Positions 17,418-26,435 are shown, counted from the stretch's first letter. The stretch: 64,000 nt of DNA from an uncultured Allobaculum sp. (GCA_910579655.1 CAJTVE010000004.1:14578-78577); one strand, 5' to 3'. Numbers and translations: made by a program. Notes: generated by a model not told the origin, from the sequence alone.

Positions 17418-18773
17418 ATGTTAGTCAAAAAACTGAAATCAAATCTTCAGGATTACGATGGAAAAGAAGTCACCCTTCAGGGATGGGTCAGAACCAACCG
17501 TAAATCCAAAAACGTCAGCTTCATCGAACTCAACGATGGCTCGACATTCTCCAACTTACAGATCGTCTACACCCCTGAAATGGAAGGCTATGATGAAGCA
17601 ACAAAGATCACAACTGGATCCGCTATTGAAGTGAGCGGGGTTGTCAAAGTGACACCAGAGGGCAAACAGCCATTAGAAATCAACGCGACAAAAATCACGG
17701 TTTTAGGCATGGCTGATCATGATTACCCACTCCAGAAAAAACGCCACAGCTTTGAATACCTGCGTGAAATCCCCCACGTCCGTCCACGTGCCAATACATA
17801 CTATGCGATCTTCCGTGTCCGTTCCGTATTGTCCATGGCGATCCATACCTTCTTTCAGGATCGCGGATTTGTGTATGTCCACACCCCAGAAATCACCGGA
17901 AACGATGCCGAGGGGGCAGGCCAGTGCTTTACTGTCACTACCATCAAAAACCAGGACTATGAAAAAGATTTCTTTGGCAAACACGCTCAGTTAACCGTAT
18001 CCGGTCAGCTGCACGTTGAACCATTTGCCCTGACTTATCGCAACGTCTATACATTCGGTCCAACTTTCCGGGCTGAAAACTCCAACACAACCCGCCATGC
18101 TTCCGAATTCTGGATGATCGAACCAGAAATGGCCTTCGCGGATCTGTCCGATAACATGGATGTGATCGAAGATATGGTTAAATACTGCATCAACTACGTT
18201 CTTGAACACGCACCCGAAGAAATGGCCTTCTTCGAACGGGTCATCGACAAAGACTGCATCAACCGTGTCAAAGCGGTGGCCAGCTCGACCTTCAAACGCA
18301 TGCCTTATAGTGAAGCCATTGAAGAACTCCAGAAAGCCAAAGGCCGTTTTGAAAACAACGATATCTTCTGGGGGATGGATCTCCAGTCTGAACACGAGCG
18401 CTACATCTGTGAAGAAGTAGTCGGCGGCCCGGTTTTTTTGACAGACTATCCAAAAGAAATCAAAGCCTTCTATATGCGGGAAAACGAAGACGGCAAGACA
18501 GTAGCGGCCTGCGACCTGCTCGTTCCTTATGTCGGCGAACTGGTTGGCGGAAGCCAGCGTGAAGAGCGCTACGACGTTCTGAAAGCCAAAATGGATGCCT
18601 TAGGCATGGATGAAGAAATCCTGCAGTGGTACATGGATCTGCGCCGCTTCGGTGGCTGCGTTCACTCCGGATTCGGATTGGGATTTGACCGTATGTTAAT
18701 GTACCTATCCGGTATTCAGAACATCCGTGACGTCCAGCCCTATCCACGTACCCCAAGAAACCTGATTTTCTAA
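17418..18773 (+). CDS. asnS: Asparaginyl-tRNA synthetase
   Basis: The start is ATG 17418 after AGAAAGGAA; the reading frame also runs 26 codons upstream, but that part lies in the T-box expression platform. The product is a 451-residue class IIb synthetase. It has an N-terminal OB-fold anticodon domain (VTLQGWVRTNRKSKNVSFIELNDGS) and a catalytic core with motif 2 (FRAENSNTTRHASEFWMIEPE) and motif 3 (GFGLGFDRMLMYLSG). It charges tRNA-Asn with asparagine in the cytoplasm. The AAC T-box leader agrees with the assignment over AspRS. Confidence 0.95.
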   Translation: MLVKKLKSNLQDYDGKEVTLQGWVRTNRKSKNVSFIELNDGSTFSNLQIVYTPEMEGYDEATKITTGSAIEVSGVVKVTPEGKQPLEINATKITVLGMADHDYPLQKKRHSFEYLREIPHVRPRANTYYAIFRVRSVLSMAIHTFFQDRGFVYVHTPEITGNDAEGAGQCFTVTTIKNQDYEKDFFGKHAQLTVSGQLHVEPFALTYRNVYTFGPTFRAENSNTTRHASEFWMIEPEMAFADLSDNMDVIEDMVKYCINYVLEHAPEEMAFFERVIDKDCINRVKAVASSTFKRMPYSEAIEELQKAKGRFENNDIFWGMDLQSEHERYICEEVVGGPVFLTDYPKEIKAFYMRENEDGKTVAACDLLVPYVGELVGGSQREERYDVLKAKMDALGMDEEILQWYMDLRRFGGCVHSGFGLGFDRMLMYLSGIQNIRDVQPYPRTPRNLIF

Positions 18774-18826
18774 ATCGAAGAAGTACGCAGAATCAAAGAA
18801 GCGCACGCTCTCAAAGAAAACAACTC

Positions 18827-18870
18827 AACAGATCCCAGAACCTTCCTGGCCATGGGATCTGTTTTTATTT
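18827..18870 (+). terminator. Intrinsic terminator after asnS
   Basis: ACAGATCCCA (18828-18837) pairs perfectly with TGGGATCTGT (18853-18862), followed by TTTTATTT. Confidence 0.9.
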
Positions 18871-19572
18871 ATTCCTGCTCTCTGGTTCAGAAGGACAGGT
18901 AATCAATCCCTGTTTGGCCTTAGTCTGGATAAAGCGCTTCTGCTCATTTCCTTCGTGTGATGATGAAGGATTTTTTGGTGAGGTCAAATGCTTGCTGACA
19001 GGGAAAATGGAAAGAAAGCCGCCTCATAAAACTCTGTCGCCCCATCACCCCATCACCCCATCTTGTCATTGAAATAACAAATGTATGAAAAACGGCGAAA
19101 ACAGCGTGTTCACCGATACTTCTTTCGAATTTCGTAAGAATTTCGGTATTCAAATGTGATTTCGAGCTTTGCAAAACGACGGATTATGATGATCTAAAGG
19201 TCAATTTCAGGCCTTTGAAATCCGCAAAATTGTTCATCATACATAGAAGATTTATTAAAGCAGGATTAAAGATGATTGAATTAAACAGTCTTAAATACGC
19301 CCGGAAAATAGGCTGAAACGGCTTTCTTTCTGTCTGTGGAGGTTAGAGAACTGATTATAATATGTCTATGAATAATGAACAACTCTAAATTCCATGATTT
19401 TCAACAGAATCCCACAAAATCCCAATATAGTTGTAAATGGTTTTTATTTAAAGGGTGTCAAGGATAATATCGTCCATAATTATTAAGAAAATCTAAACAA
19501 AATCTTTCCGGTCATTTTGCTTTCAAAAACGAGGATTGTTAATCTGTTCGAGTCAACAAGGAGGACGCGAAC
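18871..19572. other. AT-rich intergenic region upstream of the secreted wall protein
   Basis: About 700 bp with no supported gene. It includes a short CCCCATCA tandem (three units, about 19039-19060) and a TATAAT-like box at about 19353, followed by a long A/T-rich stretch that probably contains the promoter and a long 5' untranslated region of the gene at 19573. Confidence 0.5.
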
Positions 19573-20490
19573 ATGAAAAAACAGATTCGAAAAGCAGTTC
19601 TTTCGCTGGGCACTACTCTGATGATGACTGGAGCATTCACAGGCGCTCCTGTGCGTGCCGCTGAAACTGAGCCGACAGTTAAATCGGTTCAGATTGCTAG
19701 TCTCGATAATAACCGGGCTAAAGCCGCTACAGAAGGTGTACAGGCAACCCGTAAGACCGGTTTTACTCAGATCAATGGGAAAACCTATTACTTAAATGAA
19801 AATGGTGAAAAATTAACAGGAACATTCAAAGACGATTCCGGCAGCTACTACTTCAATGAAAAAGGAGAAATGGCTACAGGATTTGTAAACCAGAATGGAT
19901 CCACTTACTACTATAACGAAGAGGGTCAGCTCGAAAACGGACTGATCACTGAAAACGGCAAGACTTATGTCCTGGACAAAGAGGGAAAAACTCAGGCCGG
20001 CTGGGTCGAAAATAATGGCAAGCGCTACTACCTCAATGAAGATGGAAGCGCAGTAGCTGGAGAAATCAAGACCATCGAAGATAAACAATACAGCTTTGCT
20101 TCGGATGGTGTGATGGAAACCAATGTCACGCATGGTAATTATGCTTATGGTGCAGATGGCATTGGGGTTGGCGACCCGGCTGCGTATGATCGCATTGCCC
20201 AGGCAGCCTTAGCACAGATTGGCGTCAATCAGGACTGCACCATGCTGGTGACAAATTCCCTGAAAGCAGTTGGAATTGACTTTCATGGCGCTCCTGCCGC
20301 TTACCTGTCTTTAGGACCTCTCACAGACAATCCGGTTCCAGGAGATATCATTGTCTACCAGGGACATGTGGCGATTTACATCGGTGATGGACAGGCTGTT
20401 CATGGCGGATGGAATGGATACACCACGGCCGTTTTCAGCGTAAACTGCTCTACACCACTGGTTGGATACGTTCATCCAATCCTGCCCTAA
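19573..20490 (+). CDS. Secreted cell-wall-binding repeat protein with NlpC/P60-like C-terminal domain
   Basis: The 305-residue protein has a signal peptide (basic start, LSLGTTLMMTGAFTGAPVRA, cleavage near AAE). It then has about six choline-binding-type repeats (for example INGKTYYLNENGEKLTG, NGSTYYYNEEGQLENG, NGKRYYLNEDGSAVAG) spanning residues 55-195. The last 105 residues resemble an NlpC/P60 cysteine peptidase: Cys in NQDCTMLVTNSLK, His in YQGHVAIYIGDG, and a downstream His in AVHGGW. It is probably exported, binds wall polymers and cuts peptidoglycan peptides. AAGGAGGACGCGAAC precedes ATG 19573. Confidence 0.83.
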   Translation: MKKQIRKAVLSLGTTLMMTGAFTGAPVRAAETEPTVKSVQIASLDNNRAKAATEGVQATRKTGFTQINGKTYYLNENGEKLTGTFKDDSGSYYFNEKGEMATGFVNQNGSTYYYNEEGQLENGLITENGKTYVLDKEGKTQAGWVENNGKRYYLNEDGSAVAGEIKTIEDKQYSFASDGVMETNVTHGNYAYGADGIGVGDPAAYDRIAQAALAQIGVNQDCTMLVTNSLKAVGIDFHGAPAAYLSLGPLTDNPVPGDIIVYQGHVAIYIGDGQAVHGGWNGYTTAVFSVNCSTPLVGYVHPILP

Positions 20491-20515
20491 TCTTTAAGGC
20501 GAACTGAATCATTCT

Positions 20516-20562
20516 GCGACTGCCACGCTGTTTCCAGCAATCAAGGCGGTCATTTTTTTTAT
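20516..20562 (+). terminator. Intrinsic terminator after the wall-binding protein
   Basis: GACTGCC (20518-20524) pairs with GGCGGTC (20545-20551, one G-U) and is followed by ATTTTTTTTATG. Confidence 0.65.
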
Positions 20563-20866
20563 GCCGGCTGCAGTGAAGAATCGCCCAGCTAAGCTGCGGT
20601 AAGCTTTGCGGATGTTTTTGCGTAAGCAAGAGATGAAAAATGAGGTTAAAAAAATCGCCAGACTGCCCAAAGTCAGTCTCTGGCCAATGGTAAGCCTGCG
20701 GACTTATTCTCCCTTTAAGGAACCGTAAGTCGTTCGGAAAAGAAAGTCAGAAATACTCAAAAATCGATGTCTGGTTTTTTGAAAGTGGATCAAAGATTTC
20801 CCAAACTGCTCATCTGGAGCAGCAAATTTCCGGATCTCAAAACGAATTACGGAAAATATGCCCAAA

Positions 20867-21101
20867 TCTTATAAAAGTCGAGCAGAGTGTGATGATTATT
20901 CTTTGACGCTTGAACGTATAGACGATTCAATAGTAATGTAAAGCCAAGGAAATCAAGCAGAAGGTTTCCTTGACAGAAGGCATTAATTTCCTTTCTTTTT
21001 TTCTCTCTCTTAATCATTATTACAATTTCTCTCAGACAAAAGCCCGGATCTCCCGGGCTTTTGTTTTGGATGAATGGCGATCCACAATTCACTCATAGGG
21101 G
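20867..21101 (+). repeat. 235-bp direct repeat, copy 1
   Basis: It is about 95% identical to 22033-22267; the differences are a few substitutions, two single-base indels and the terminator loop. The repeat contains a complete small-RNA-like unit with its promoter. Its 3' end (TGGATGAATGGCGATCC...ATAGGGG) runs in frame into the DUF5648-like fragment. The two copies bracket that fragment and the DinJ/YoeB pair. Confidence 0.93.
20945..21068 (+). ncRNA. Candidate small RNA, array copy A
   Basis: A promoter-like TTGAAC and TAATGT (20934-20939) precede a hairpin, AAGGAAA pairing with TTTCCTT around TCAAGCAGAAGG. The CU-rich AATTTCCTTTCTTTTTTT follows, and then a terminator, AAAAGCCCGG / CCCGGGCTTTT with TGTTTT. 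No coding potential is seen. Confidence 0.7.
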
Positions 21102-21238
21102 TTCCGCTTTATCGCCAGTACAATCCAAATGCTGTAGCTGGTGCACACAACTATACAACCAATAAAGCCGAAAACGATTATCTGGCTTCCATTGGATGGA
21201 ATACGGAAGATATTGCCTGGCACGACGTGAAGCAGTAG
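21074..21238 (+). pseudogene. Orphan C-terminal fragment of a DUF5648-type repeat protein
   Basis: A 54-codon frame (ATG 21074 to TAG 21236-21238) reads VPLYRQYNPNA, GAHNYTT, YLASIGWNTEDIAWH. This is one complete repeat of the YNPN-HHYT-LGW-EGIAWY type found three times in the protein at 40008-40997. The first ten codons come from the direct repeat, so the original 5' part has been replaced. It is likely a remnant of a larger secreted protein, and a terminator hairpin follows it. Confidence 0.75.
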
Positions 21239-21280
21239 TTTTTAAAAGCTGATGCCCTCATGGTGTCTCATACAAAAAGC

Positions 21281-21336
21281 AAAGATTCTGAAACCAATAT
21301 GCTGGAAAAGCATATGGTTTCAGAATCTTCTTTTGA
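21281..21336 (+). terminator. Terminator-like hairpin after the DUF5648 fragment
   Basis: AGATTCTGAAACCAATATGC pairs with GCATATGGTTTCAGAATCT (one bulged base), followed by TCTTTTGA. Confidence 0.7.
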
Positions 21337-21502
21337 TATGTGGCTGCATAAGGAAGTGACTGCCATTTAAAGTTGCTTTGGATTAGATAAAGCAGCTTTA
21401 TCAACAGTTACATTGGCCCATCATCAATATACACCGCGTAAATATATCAGCTTTACACAAGGAAGCTGCAACGCTATAATATGACTAAAGGAGGAAATGT
21501 TT

Positions 21503-21766
21503 ATGGCTACATCTATGGTAAATATCCGTATGGATTCTAAAGTAAAGGCGGATATGGAAGCTGTCTGCAAAGAGCTTGGGATGAACATGACCACTGCCTT
21601 TACTATCTTTGCAGTTAAGATGGGCCGCGAGCATCGCATCCCATTTGAAGTATCCGTTGATCCATTTTACAGCAGAGAGAATATGGCCCATTTAAAGCGA
21701 TCTATTTCTGCTCTTAACGAGGGCCGCGGCGTAGCTCACGATCTCGTGGATACTGGTGATGAATAA
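21503..21766 (+). CDS. dinJ: RelB/DinJ-family antitoxin
   Basis: The 87-residue protein begins with a ribbon-helix-helix DNA-binding region (MVNIRMDSKVKADMEAVCKELGMNMTTAFTIFA), typical of DinJ/RelB antitoxins, and ends with a toxin-binding tail. I chose ATG 21503 because the AAAGGAGG site (about 21487-21494) is at good distance from it; ATG 21497 is too close. It overlaps the toxin gene by 8 bp. The antitoxin should repress the pair's own promoter and neutralise YoeB. Confidence 0.88.
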   Translation: MATSMVNIRMDSKVKADMEAVCKELGMNMTTAFTIFAVKMGREHRIPFEVSVDPFYSRENMAHLKRSISALNEGRGVAHDLVDTGDE

Positions 21767-22025
21767 AGTCTGGTCGCCGGAAGCTTGGGATGATTATGTC
21801 TGGTGGCAAAGCCAGGATAGAAAGATCTTGAAGCGAATCAACCTATTGATCAAGGACATTGAACGGAATGGCGCGAATACCGGGATAGGCAAACCGGAAG
21901 CTCTGCGAAACAATTTATCAGGTTGTTGGTCACGCCGTATAGATCAGCAAAACAGGCTGGTTTATCGCATCGTCTGCAACGACTTGGAAATTGTGTCATG
22001 CCGAACCCATTATGGAGATCATTGA
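21759..22025 (+). CDS. yoeB: YoeB/Txe-family mRNA interferase toxin
   Basis: The 88-residue protein shows the YoeB pattern: KVWSPEAWDDYVWW, a run of basic helices (ILKRINLLIKDIERNG), GIGKPEALRNNLSGCWSRRID, and the C-terminal catalytic block LVYRI...EIVSCRTHYGDH with the expected Glu, Arg, His and Tyr. YoeB enters the ribosomal A site and cleaves mRNA after translation starts. ATG 21759 (or GTG 21756) lies inside the antitoxin gene. The pair is bracketed by 235-bp direct repeats, which points to acquisition or duplication. Confidence 0.92.
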   Translation: MNKVWSPEAWDDYVWWQSQDRKILKRINLLIKDIERNGANTGIGKPEALRNNLSGCWSRRIDQQNRLVYRIVCNDLEIVSCRTHYGDH

Positions 22026-22032
22026 CTATTTC

Positions 22033-22267
22033 TCTTATAAAAGTCGAGCAGAGTGAGATGATTATTCTTTGATGCTTGAACGTATAGACGATTCAATAGT
22101 AATGTAAAGCCAAGGAAATCAAGCAGAAGGTTTCCTTGATAGAAAGCGTTAATTTCCTTTCTTTTTTCTCTCTCTTAATCATTATTACAATTTCTCTCAA
22201 AACAAAAGCCCGGAAGATCCGGGCTTTTGTTTTGGATGAATGGCGATCCACAATTCACTCATAGGGG
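22033..22267 (+). repeat. 235-bp direct repeat, copy 2
   Basis: This is the second copy of the element at 20867-21101. It begins 7 bp after the yoeB stop (TCTTATAAAAGTCGAGCAG) and ends at ATAGGGG, after which the two copies diverge completely. Confidence 0.93.
22111..22234 (+). ncRNA. Candidate small RNA, array copy B
   Basis: It has the same architecture as copy A: -10-like TAATGT (22100-22105), AAGGAAA/TTTCCTT hairpin, AATTTCCTTTCTTTTTT, and a terminator with stem AAAAGCCCGGA/TCCGGGCTTTT. The terminator loop differs from copy A (AGA in place of ATCT), yet pairing is kept. Confidence 0.7.
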
Positions 22268-22507
22268 CATCGGTACAATGGTCTGCTGCAGACAGGAAAT
22301 CCAAGGTGTGTTTCATAATCTTTTTTTCTATCGTGGTTATCCGCTTGCAGCATAAACAATCAAGAGCAAACGATAAGACAGAAAATTGTCGCAAAATATT
22401 GAATAAATCGATATAAAAAATATCAGATTGCAATGTTTGTATAATAGAAACAGGCAAGAAGAGTTGCTGGTGACTTGTAGAGTTTTTAAATAAGCAGAGG
22501 TAATCGT
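22268..22507. other. AT-rich promoter region of the AAA ATPase gene
   Basis: No protein is supported. It is A/T-richer than neighbouring regions, and a TATAAT-like box (TTTGTATAATAG) lies at about 22435-22446, about 60 bp before the ATPase start. Confidence 0.45.
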
Positions 22508-23923
22508 ATGAAAGAGCGTTCAGAAACTTTTATTCGTCTTTGTTCATTGACGATTGAAGGCATGAAAAATATTGAACAGGGGAGAATTGATTTTTATAAC
22601 TTGAGTGCAATAAAAAAATGCCCGAACAGTATTGAAGGAAACAGCGTCTGGGGGATCTATGGTCAAAACGGATCAGGGAAAACTGGCGTGATTGATGCGG
22701 TTGCTTTTCTTAAAATGATGTTATCAGGAAAAATGAACCGAACTGGCTTTTCACTTGATAGTGATCCGGGAGAATTTATCCACAAGAAAAAGAAATCTAA
22801 TAAAAATACTTTTCTTTTCCTCTGTAAGACAGATAAATATATAACTCTTCTCGAGTATATGTACACATATTCTTTTGGAAAAAATGGAGCAGCTATTCTC
22901 TCAAAAGAAGAGCTTTCGGAGACTGTATATGACAGTCAGCTGGGTAAATGGAAAAGGAAAAAGAAGCTGTTCAGTTTTAACCGGGAAGAATGGACATTGA
23001 AATTAGCCACCTCGCAAAGAGACAACCGTTCAATTTCGAAAACGAAAGTGAGAATTCTTTCCTATACAGATATTTATAAGGTTCAATCTGCTATTTTTAC
23101 AAAGGAAGCACAGGAGCTGCTGGGGCAATTACCTTTGACATCGAATTTCGAAACCGCTCTACATCTTTTAAAGTCATTCGCAGAGCGGAATCTGGTCGTT
23201 TTAAATAATCCGAGTATTGGAGAAAAAATAGGTGACCATCTTCTGCTGAACTGTCATATTGAAAATTCTTCTTTTGCGGCGCATGGATTAATACCGGTAA
23301 TCAGTACTGCAAGTCGAAAAAGCATAATTCCTTCTGCACTATGGGATCCATTTAAAATGGTTTGCGATCAAATCAATATTCCACTGAAACACATTGTTCC
23401 CAATCTGTCTTTAAAGATCACCAATGAAGAGACAACGCTGGATGAGCAGGGAAATGAGATGAAAACTTTCGATTTGGTCACTGAACGAGAAGGATTAATT
23501 GTCCCTCTGCATTATGAATCAGAAGGAATCAAGAGAATTATTTCGATTTTGAATGCTTTGATCTTCTTCTGCTCAGATCCAAATGCCTGCGTATGGATTG
23601 ATGAAATGGATGCAGGCGTTTATGAGTATCTCCTTGGAGAGCTATTGGTTGCGCTGACAAGATCTGGTCAGGGCCAATTCGTATTTACTGCTCATAATTT
23701 GAGACCGTTAGAGCGGCTGGGGAAGGATCATATTATTTTTTCAACCGCAAATCCTCAAAACCGCTTTCTCATGCATCAGGGGATTAAGACGACGAATAAC
23801 CTTCGTGATGTTTATCTTAGAGAAATCTACCTGGGCTCTGAGCAGGAAGAACGTTTAAACGATCCTCTTTCAGGCGTCATGATCGAGCATGCATTCCGAA
23901 AGGCAGCAAAAGCGAATGGCTAG
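22508..23923 (+). CDS. AAA ATPase of abortive-infection/RloA type
   Basis: The 471-residue soluble protein has Walker A GQNGSGKT (residues 52-59), an extended insertion, a Walker B-like CVWIDEMDAGVYEY (about 361-374) and a C-terminal FTAHNLRPL switch (about 395). This is the SMC/RecF-like ATPase arrangement of AAA_15/AAA_21 proteins found in AbiLi, RloA and OLD-like defence systems. The next gene, which starts inside its last codons, encodes a TOPRIM/RloB-like partner, which supports a two-gene phage-defence module. Base composition is AT-richer than that of the flanking housekeeping genes, consistent with transfer. Confidence 0.82.
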   Translation: MKERSETFIRLCSLTIEGMKNIEQGRIDFYNLSAIKKCPNSIEGNSVWGIYGQNGSGKTGVIDAVAFLKMMLSGKMNRTGFSLDSDPGEFIHKKKKSNKNTFLFLCKTDKYITLLEYMYTYSFGKNGAAILSKEELSETVYDSQLGKWKRKKKLFSFNREEWTLKLATSQRDNRSISKTKVRILSYTDIYKVQSAIFTKEAQELLGQLPLTSNFETALHLLKSFAERNLVVLNNPSIGEKIGDHLLLNCHIENSSFAAHGLIPVISTASRKSIIPSALWDPFKMVCDQINIPLKHIVPNLSLKITNEETTLDEQGNEMKTFDLVTEREGLIVPLHYESEGIKRIISILNALIFFCSDPNACVWIDEMDAGVYEYLLGELLVALTRSGQGQFVFTAHNLRPLERLGKDHIIFSTANPQNRFLMHQGIKTTNNLRDVYLREIYLGSEQEERLNDPLSGVMIEHAFRKAAKANG

Positions 23924-24704
23924 ACGAAAATCTGCAAAAAATACTTCTGTGTATCTGTGAAGGAGAAAGTGATCGTGAAGCGCTTGAGTTCCTATTAACC
24001 AGTTTGTTTGATGCTCTTAAAGTTCGTGTTCGCGTTTATGGTGGAGATATAACAACTCGTTTTGATTCAGATGAGATTAAGGCGGAACTGGGGAATTTTA
24101 TTCAAACTGCTATTCAGGATCCAACGGCACCTGCCCGACTTCGCGAAAGTGATAAAAGTGATATAGGAGAAGTTGTCTACCTTGGTGATACAGATGGATG
24201 TTTTATCTCCGATGACAAAGTTGTGCGATCAGATGTAACTTTGGACCACACCACTTACCATTCAGAAGCAATCGAAACAGACAATCCAAATGGAATCTGT
24301 GCGAGAAATAAACAAAAAAGCCGAAATATAAGCTGCTTTATTCCACTAAAAAAGTCATGAAAAAATTCCCTTTTTCTGCATATTTTTGCTCGTGTAATCT
24401 TGACCATGTGATTTCTGAAAATCCAAATGTGGAAAGCAGCCAGAAAGTTGAGAATGCAAAGGACTTTAGTGATAGCTATTTCTCTGATCCTTTTGAATTT
24501 ATTTCTTTTTTGGATCGGGACTTATTGCCAAAAGAAGTCGCTGCTTATCGATCAAGCTGGGAGTACATTCAGAAAGGAACAAATTCTCTTCATCGTCATA
24601 CCCATTTGATTTGTCTTTTAATTGATCGTTATCACCTGTTAAAACCTGAAGCCCAACAGAAACTCAAAGAACTGGGATATGTTTCGGATTCGGAAAATGA
24701 TTGA
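23916..24704 (+). pseudogene. TOPRIM/RloB- or AbiLii-like nuclease partner, interrupted by two frameshifts
   Basis: ATG 23916 overlaps the ATPase stop and encodes MARRKSAK, but the frame is lost at an A6 run (23936-23941). One A fewer would join it to ILLCICEGESDREALEFL, a TOPRIM-type Glu motif, followed by VVYLGDTDGCF with the DxD pair. A second A6 run (24314-24319) breaks the frame again. One extra A there would join ARNKQKK to PKYKLLYSTKKVMKKFPF and the remaining 115 codons. With both corrections a continuous protein of about 260 residues results. It could be a decayed gene, a phase-variable or transcription-slippage gene, or two homopolymer sequencing errors. Confidence 0.75.
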
Positions 24705-24826
24705 CCTGAAGAGATAATTTTCCAGAAACCTTTTACGTAATAGACATGGAATGTCAAAGAGCCTGATGGATCAAGAAGGATTTTGTGCATGACAGGCCAA
24801 TAAGGCAATCGAAAAAGCCGCAAATA

Positions 24827-24854
24827 AAAAAACGGGCGTTTACGAGCCGTTTTG
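24827..24854 (+). terminator. Terminator-like hairpin after the TOPRIM gene
   Basis: AAAACGG (24829-24835) pairs with CCGTTTT (24847-24853) around an 11-nt loop; the T-run is short. Confidence 0.5.
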
Positions 24855-24869
24855 AAATCAGATCCTGTA

Positions 24870-24998
24870 TTTTTGAATCAAGGAAACCAGACAGCAGATT
24901 TCCTTAGATTGTATTTCCTTTCTTATCTCTTTCTCTTCTCATATAATAGACGCAATAACCGACCGGGTTTCGCCACCCCGGTCGGTTATTGCGTTTTA
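24870..24998 (+). ncRNA. Candidate small RNA, array copy C
   Basis: The hairpin AAGGAAA (24880-24886)/TTTCCTT (24899-24905) has a diverged loop (CCAGACAGCAGA). ATTTCCTTTCTTATCTCTTT follows, and then a very strong 17-bp terminator stem (24951-24967 with 24977-24993), loop TTTCGCCAC, and TTTT. Confidence 0.65.
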
Positions 24999-25240
24999 GA
25001 GAAGTGATCTTCGGTCTTTGCAACTCATATCCAGACCTTTTCAGTTTCAATGTTTAGCTTTTTCGTTTTGCCTGGGTCCGGGATCGAGATGGATATAGCT
25101 GTCTGGCCATACCTGCCGCATGGCGGTGGCAGGGGGCTGTGGGCTTGGACAGGCCTAAAGATGTCCAGAATTTTTGTAAAGAAGTTATAAAGTTTATGAG
25201 CGTTAAAATTGGGAAGATTCAGAAAATCAGGTACAGTATA

Positions 25241-25333
25241 GCCAAGGAAATCAAGCAGCAGGTTTCCTTAAATTTCCTTTCTTTTTTCTCTTATCATAGT
25301 AGAAACCCGGTCCCCGCCAGATCGGGTTTTTAC
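25241..25333 (+). ncRNA. Candidate small RNA, array copy D
   Basis: A TTGGGA box, a 17-bp spacer and TACAGT (25232-25237) precede the element. The hairpin AAGGAAA/TTTCCTT has loop TCAAGCAGCAGG and is followed by AAATTTCCTTTCTTTTTT. The terminator pairs AAACCCG (25303-25309) with CGGGTTT (25323-25329). Confidence 0.72.
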
Positions 25334-25843
25334 GTGTTTAAAACAATCAAAGATTGCACAACTTGCTCTGGCACAACAAGGGGCATTTCAATGGAGTTCT
25401 GATCAGAAATGTTTATCGAAAAAAGCAGGGCATTCGGGGATGGCAGGAATCAGGGATCCAAAAAAGACAGCTGCAGGCGAACCGTTGACGATCTTGAATT
25501 TGCAGGATGACAAAAACAAAACGAAAACGAAATGGAGTGTTTCGGAAACAGTTTCTGAAAAATGTACGAAACTGGCATGTTTTTGGGGATGAATTTTGAA
25601 AGGAATGCTGAAAGAATTGAATTTTTCTGGACCGATAACGGGTCAGAAAAAGGGATCAAAGCCGATTTCCAGTTGCCTTAAAGAGACTTTCATATTCAGC
25701 CAGGATTGGATTCTAATGCAAAATGCGTTTCAAGACTTCAGAAAAATTAAGATTCGACATTCTCCACAAAATTCCGCTCATAACATCGGAAGAAAAAACT
25801 CAATGTTCATACACCAATCCCATAAAGAATGTGGTAGGATTAG

Positions 25844-25938
25844 GCCATGGAAATCAAGCAGCGGATTTCCTAAATTTCCTTTCTTTTTTCTCTTAACCAT
25901 ATTTTAAAAACCGGAGATCTCGCCCATCTCCGGTTTTT
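25844..25938 (+). ncRNA. Candidate small RNA, array copy E
   Basis: The -10-like TAGGAT is at 25835-25840. The hairpin GGAAAT/ATTTCC encloses CAAGCAGCGG, and AAATTTCCTTTCTTTTTT follows. The terminator stem is AAAACCGGAGAT/ATCTCCGGTTTT with loop CTCGCCC. Confidence 0.72.
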
Positions 25939-26243
25939 ATTTGTTCTGGATTATGGCTCTGCTGCCTTCCATGGCGAAAAACGCGAAATTGCGGCCGATT
26001 TGGTTTGTTTTCAACTTCTGATCAGACGGGATGGTCTTGAAAATGGATTTGTGCAGAAAGGATCGAATCCATTTTCTGAACACCTTTTCTGGCTTTGAGG
26101 TCGGATCAGAATCTAAAAATCCAGGTTAATTTTTAGAGCAGCCGAAAGAGACTGGGATTAAGAAGCGCCTGGCTTGTCATAAAGGCTGAATAAAAAAATC
26201 AAGCAAAATACATTTCTGCCTGAGGGCTTTCTGCTAGGATAAA

Positions 26244-26343
26244 GCCATGGAAATCAAGCAGCAGGTTTCCTCATTATAATTTCCTTTCTTTTCTCTTACT
26301 CTCATCTGATAAAAATCTGGATTTCGCCCATCCAGATTTTTAT
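26244..26343 (+). ncRNA. Candidate small RNA, array copy F
   Basis: The -10-like TAGGAT is at 26235-26240. The hairpin GGAAA/TTTCC encloses TCAAGCAGCAGG, and ATTTCCTTTCTTTTCTCTTA follows. The terminator stem is AAAAATCTGGAT/ATCCAGATTTTT with loop TTCGCCC. Confidence 0.72.
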
Positions 26344-26435
26344 TTTGTTTCGGCATGTTGTTTTCGCAAAATTTCCCTGAGGATTTAATGTTCTTTTGAG
26401 AAAAGGAATGTATATTCAAAACCGTCAGATGATCC

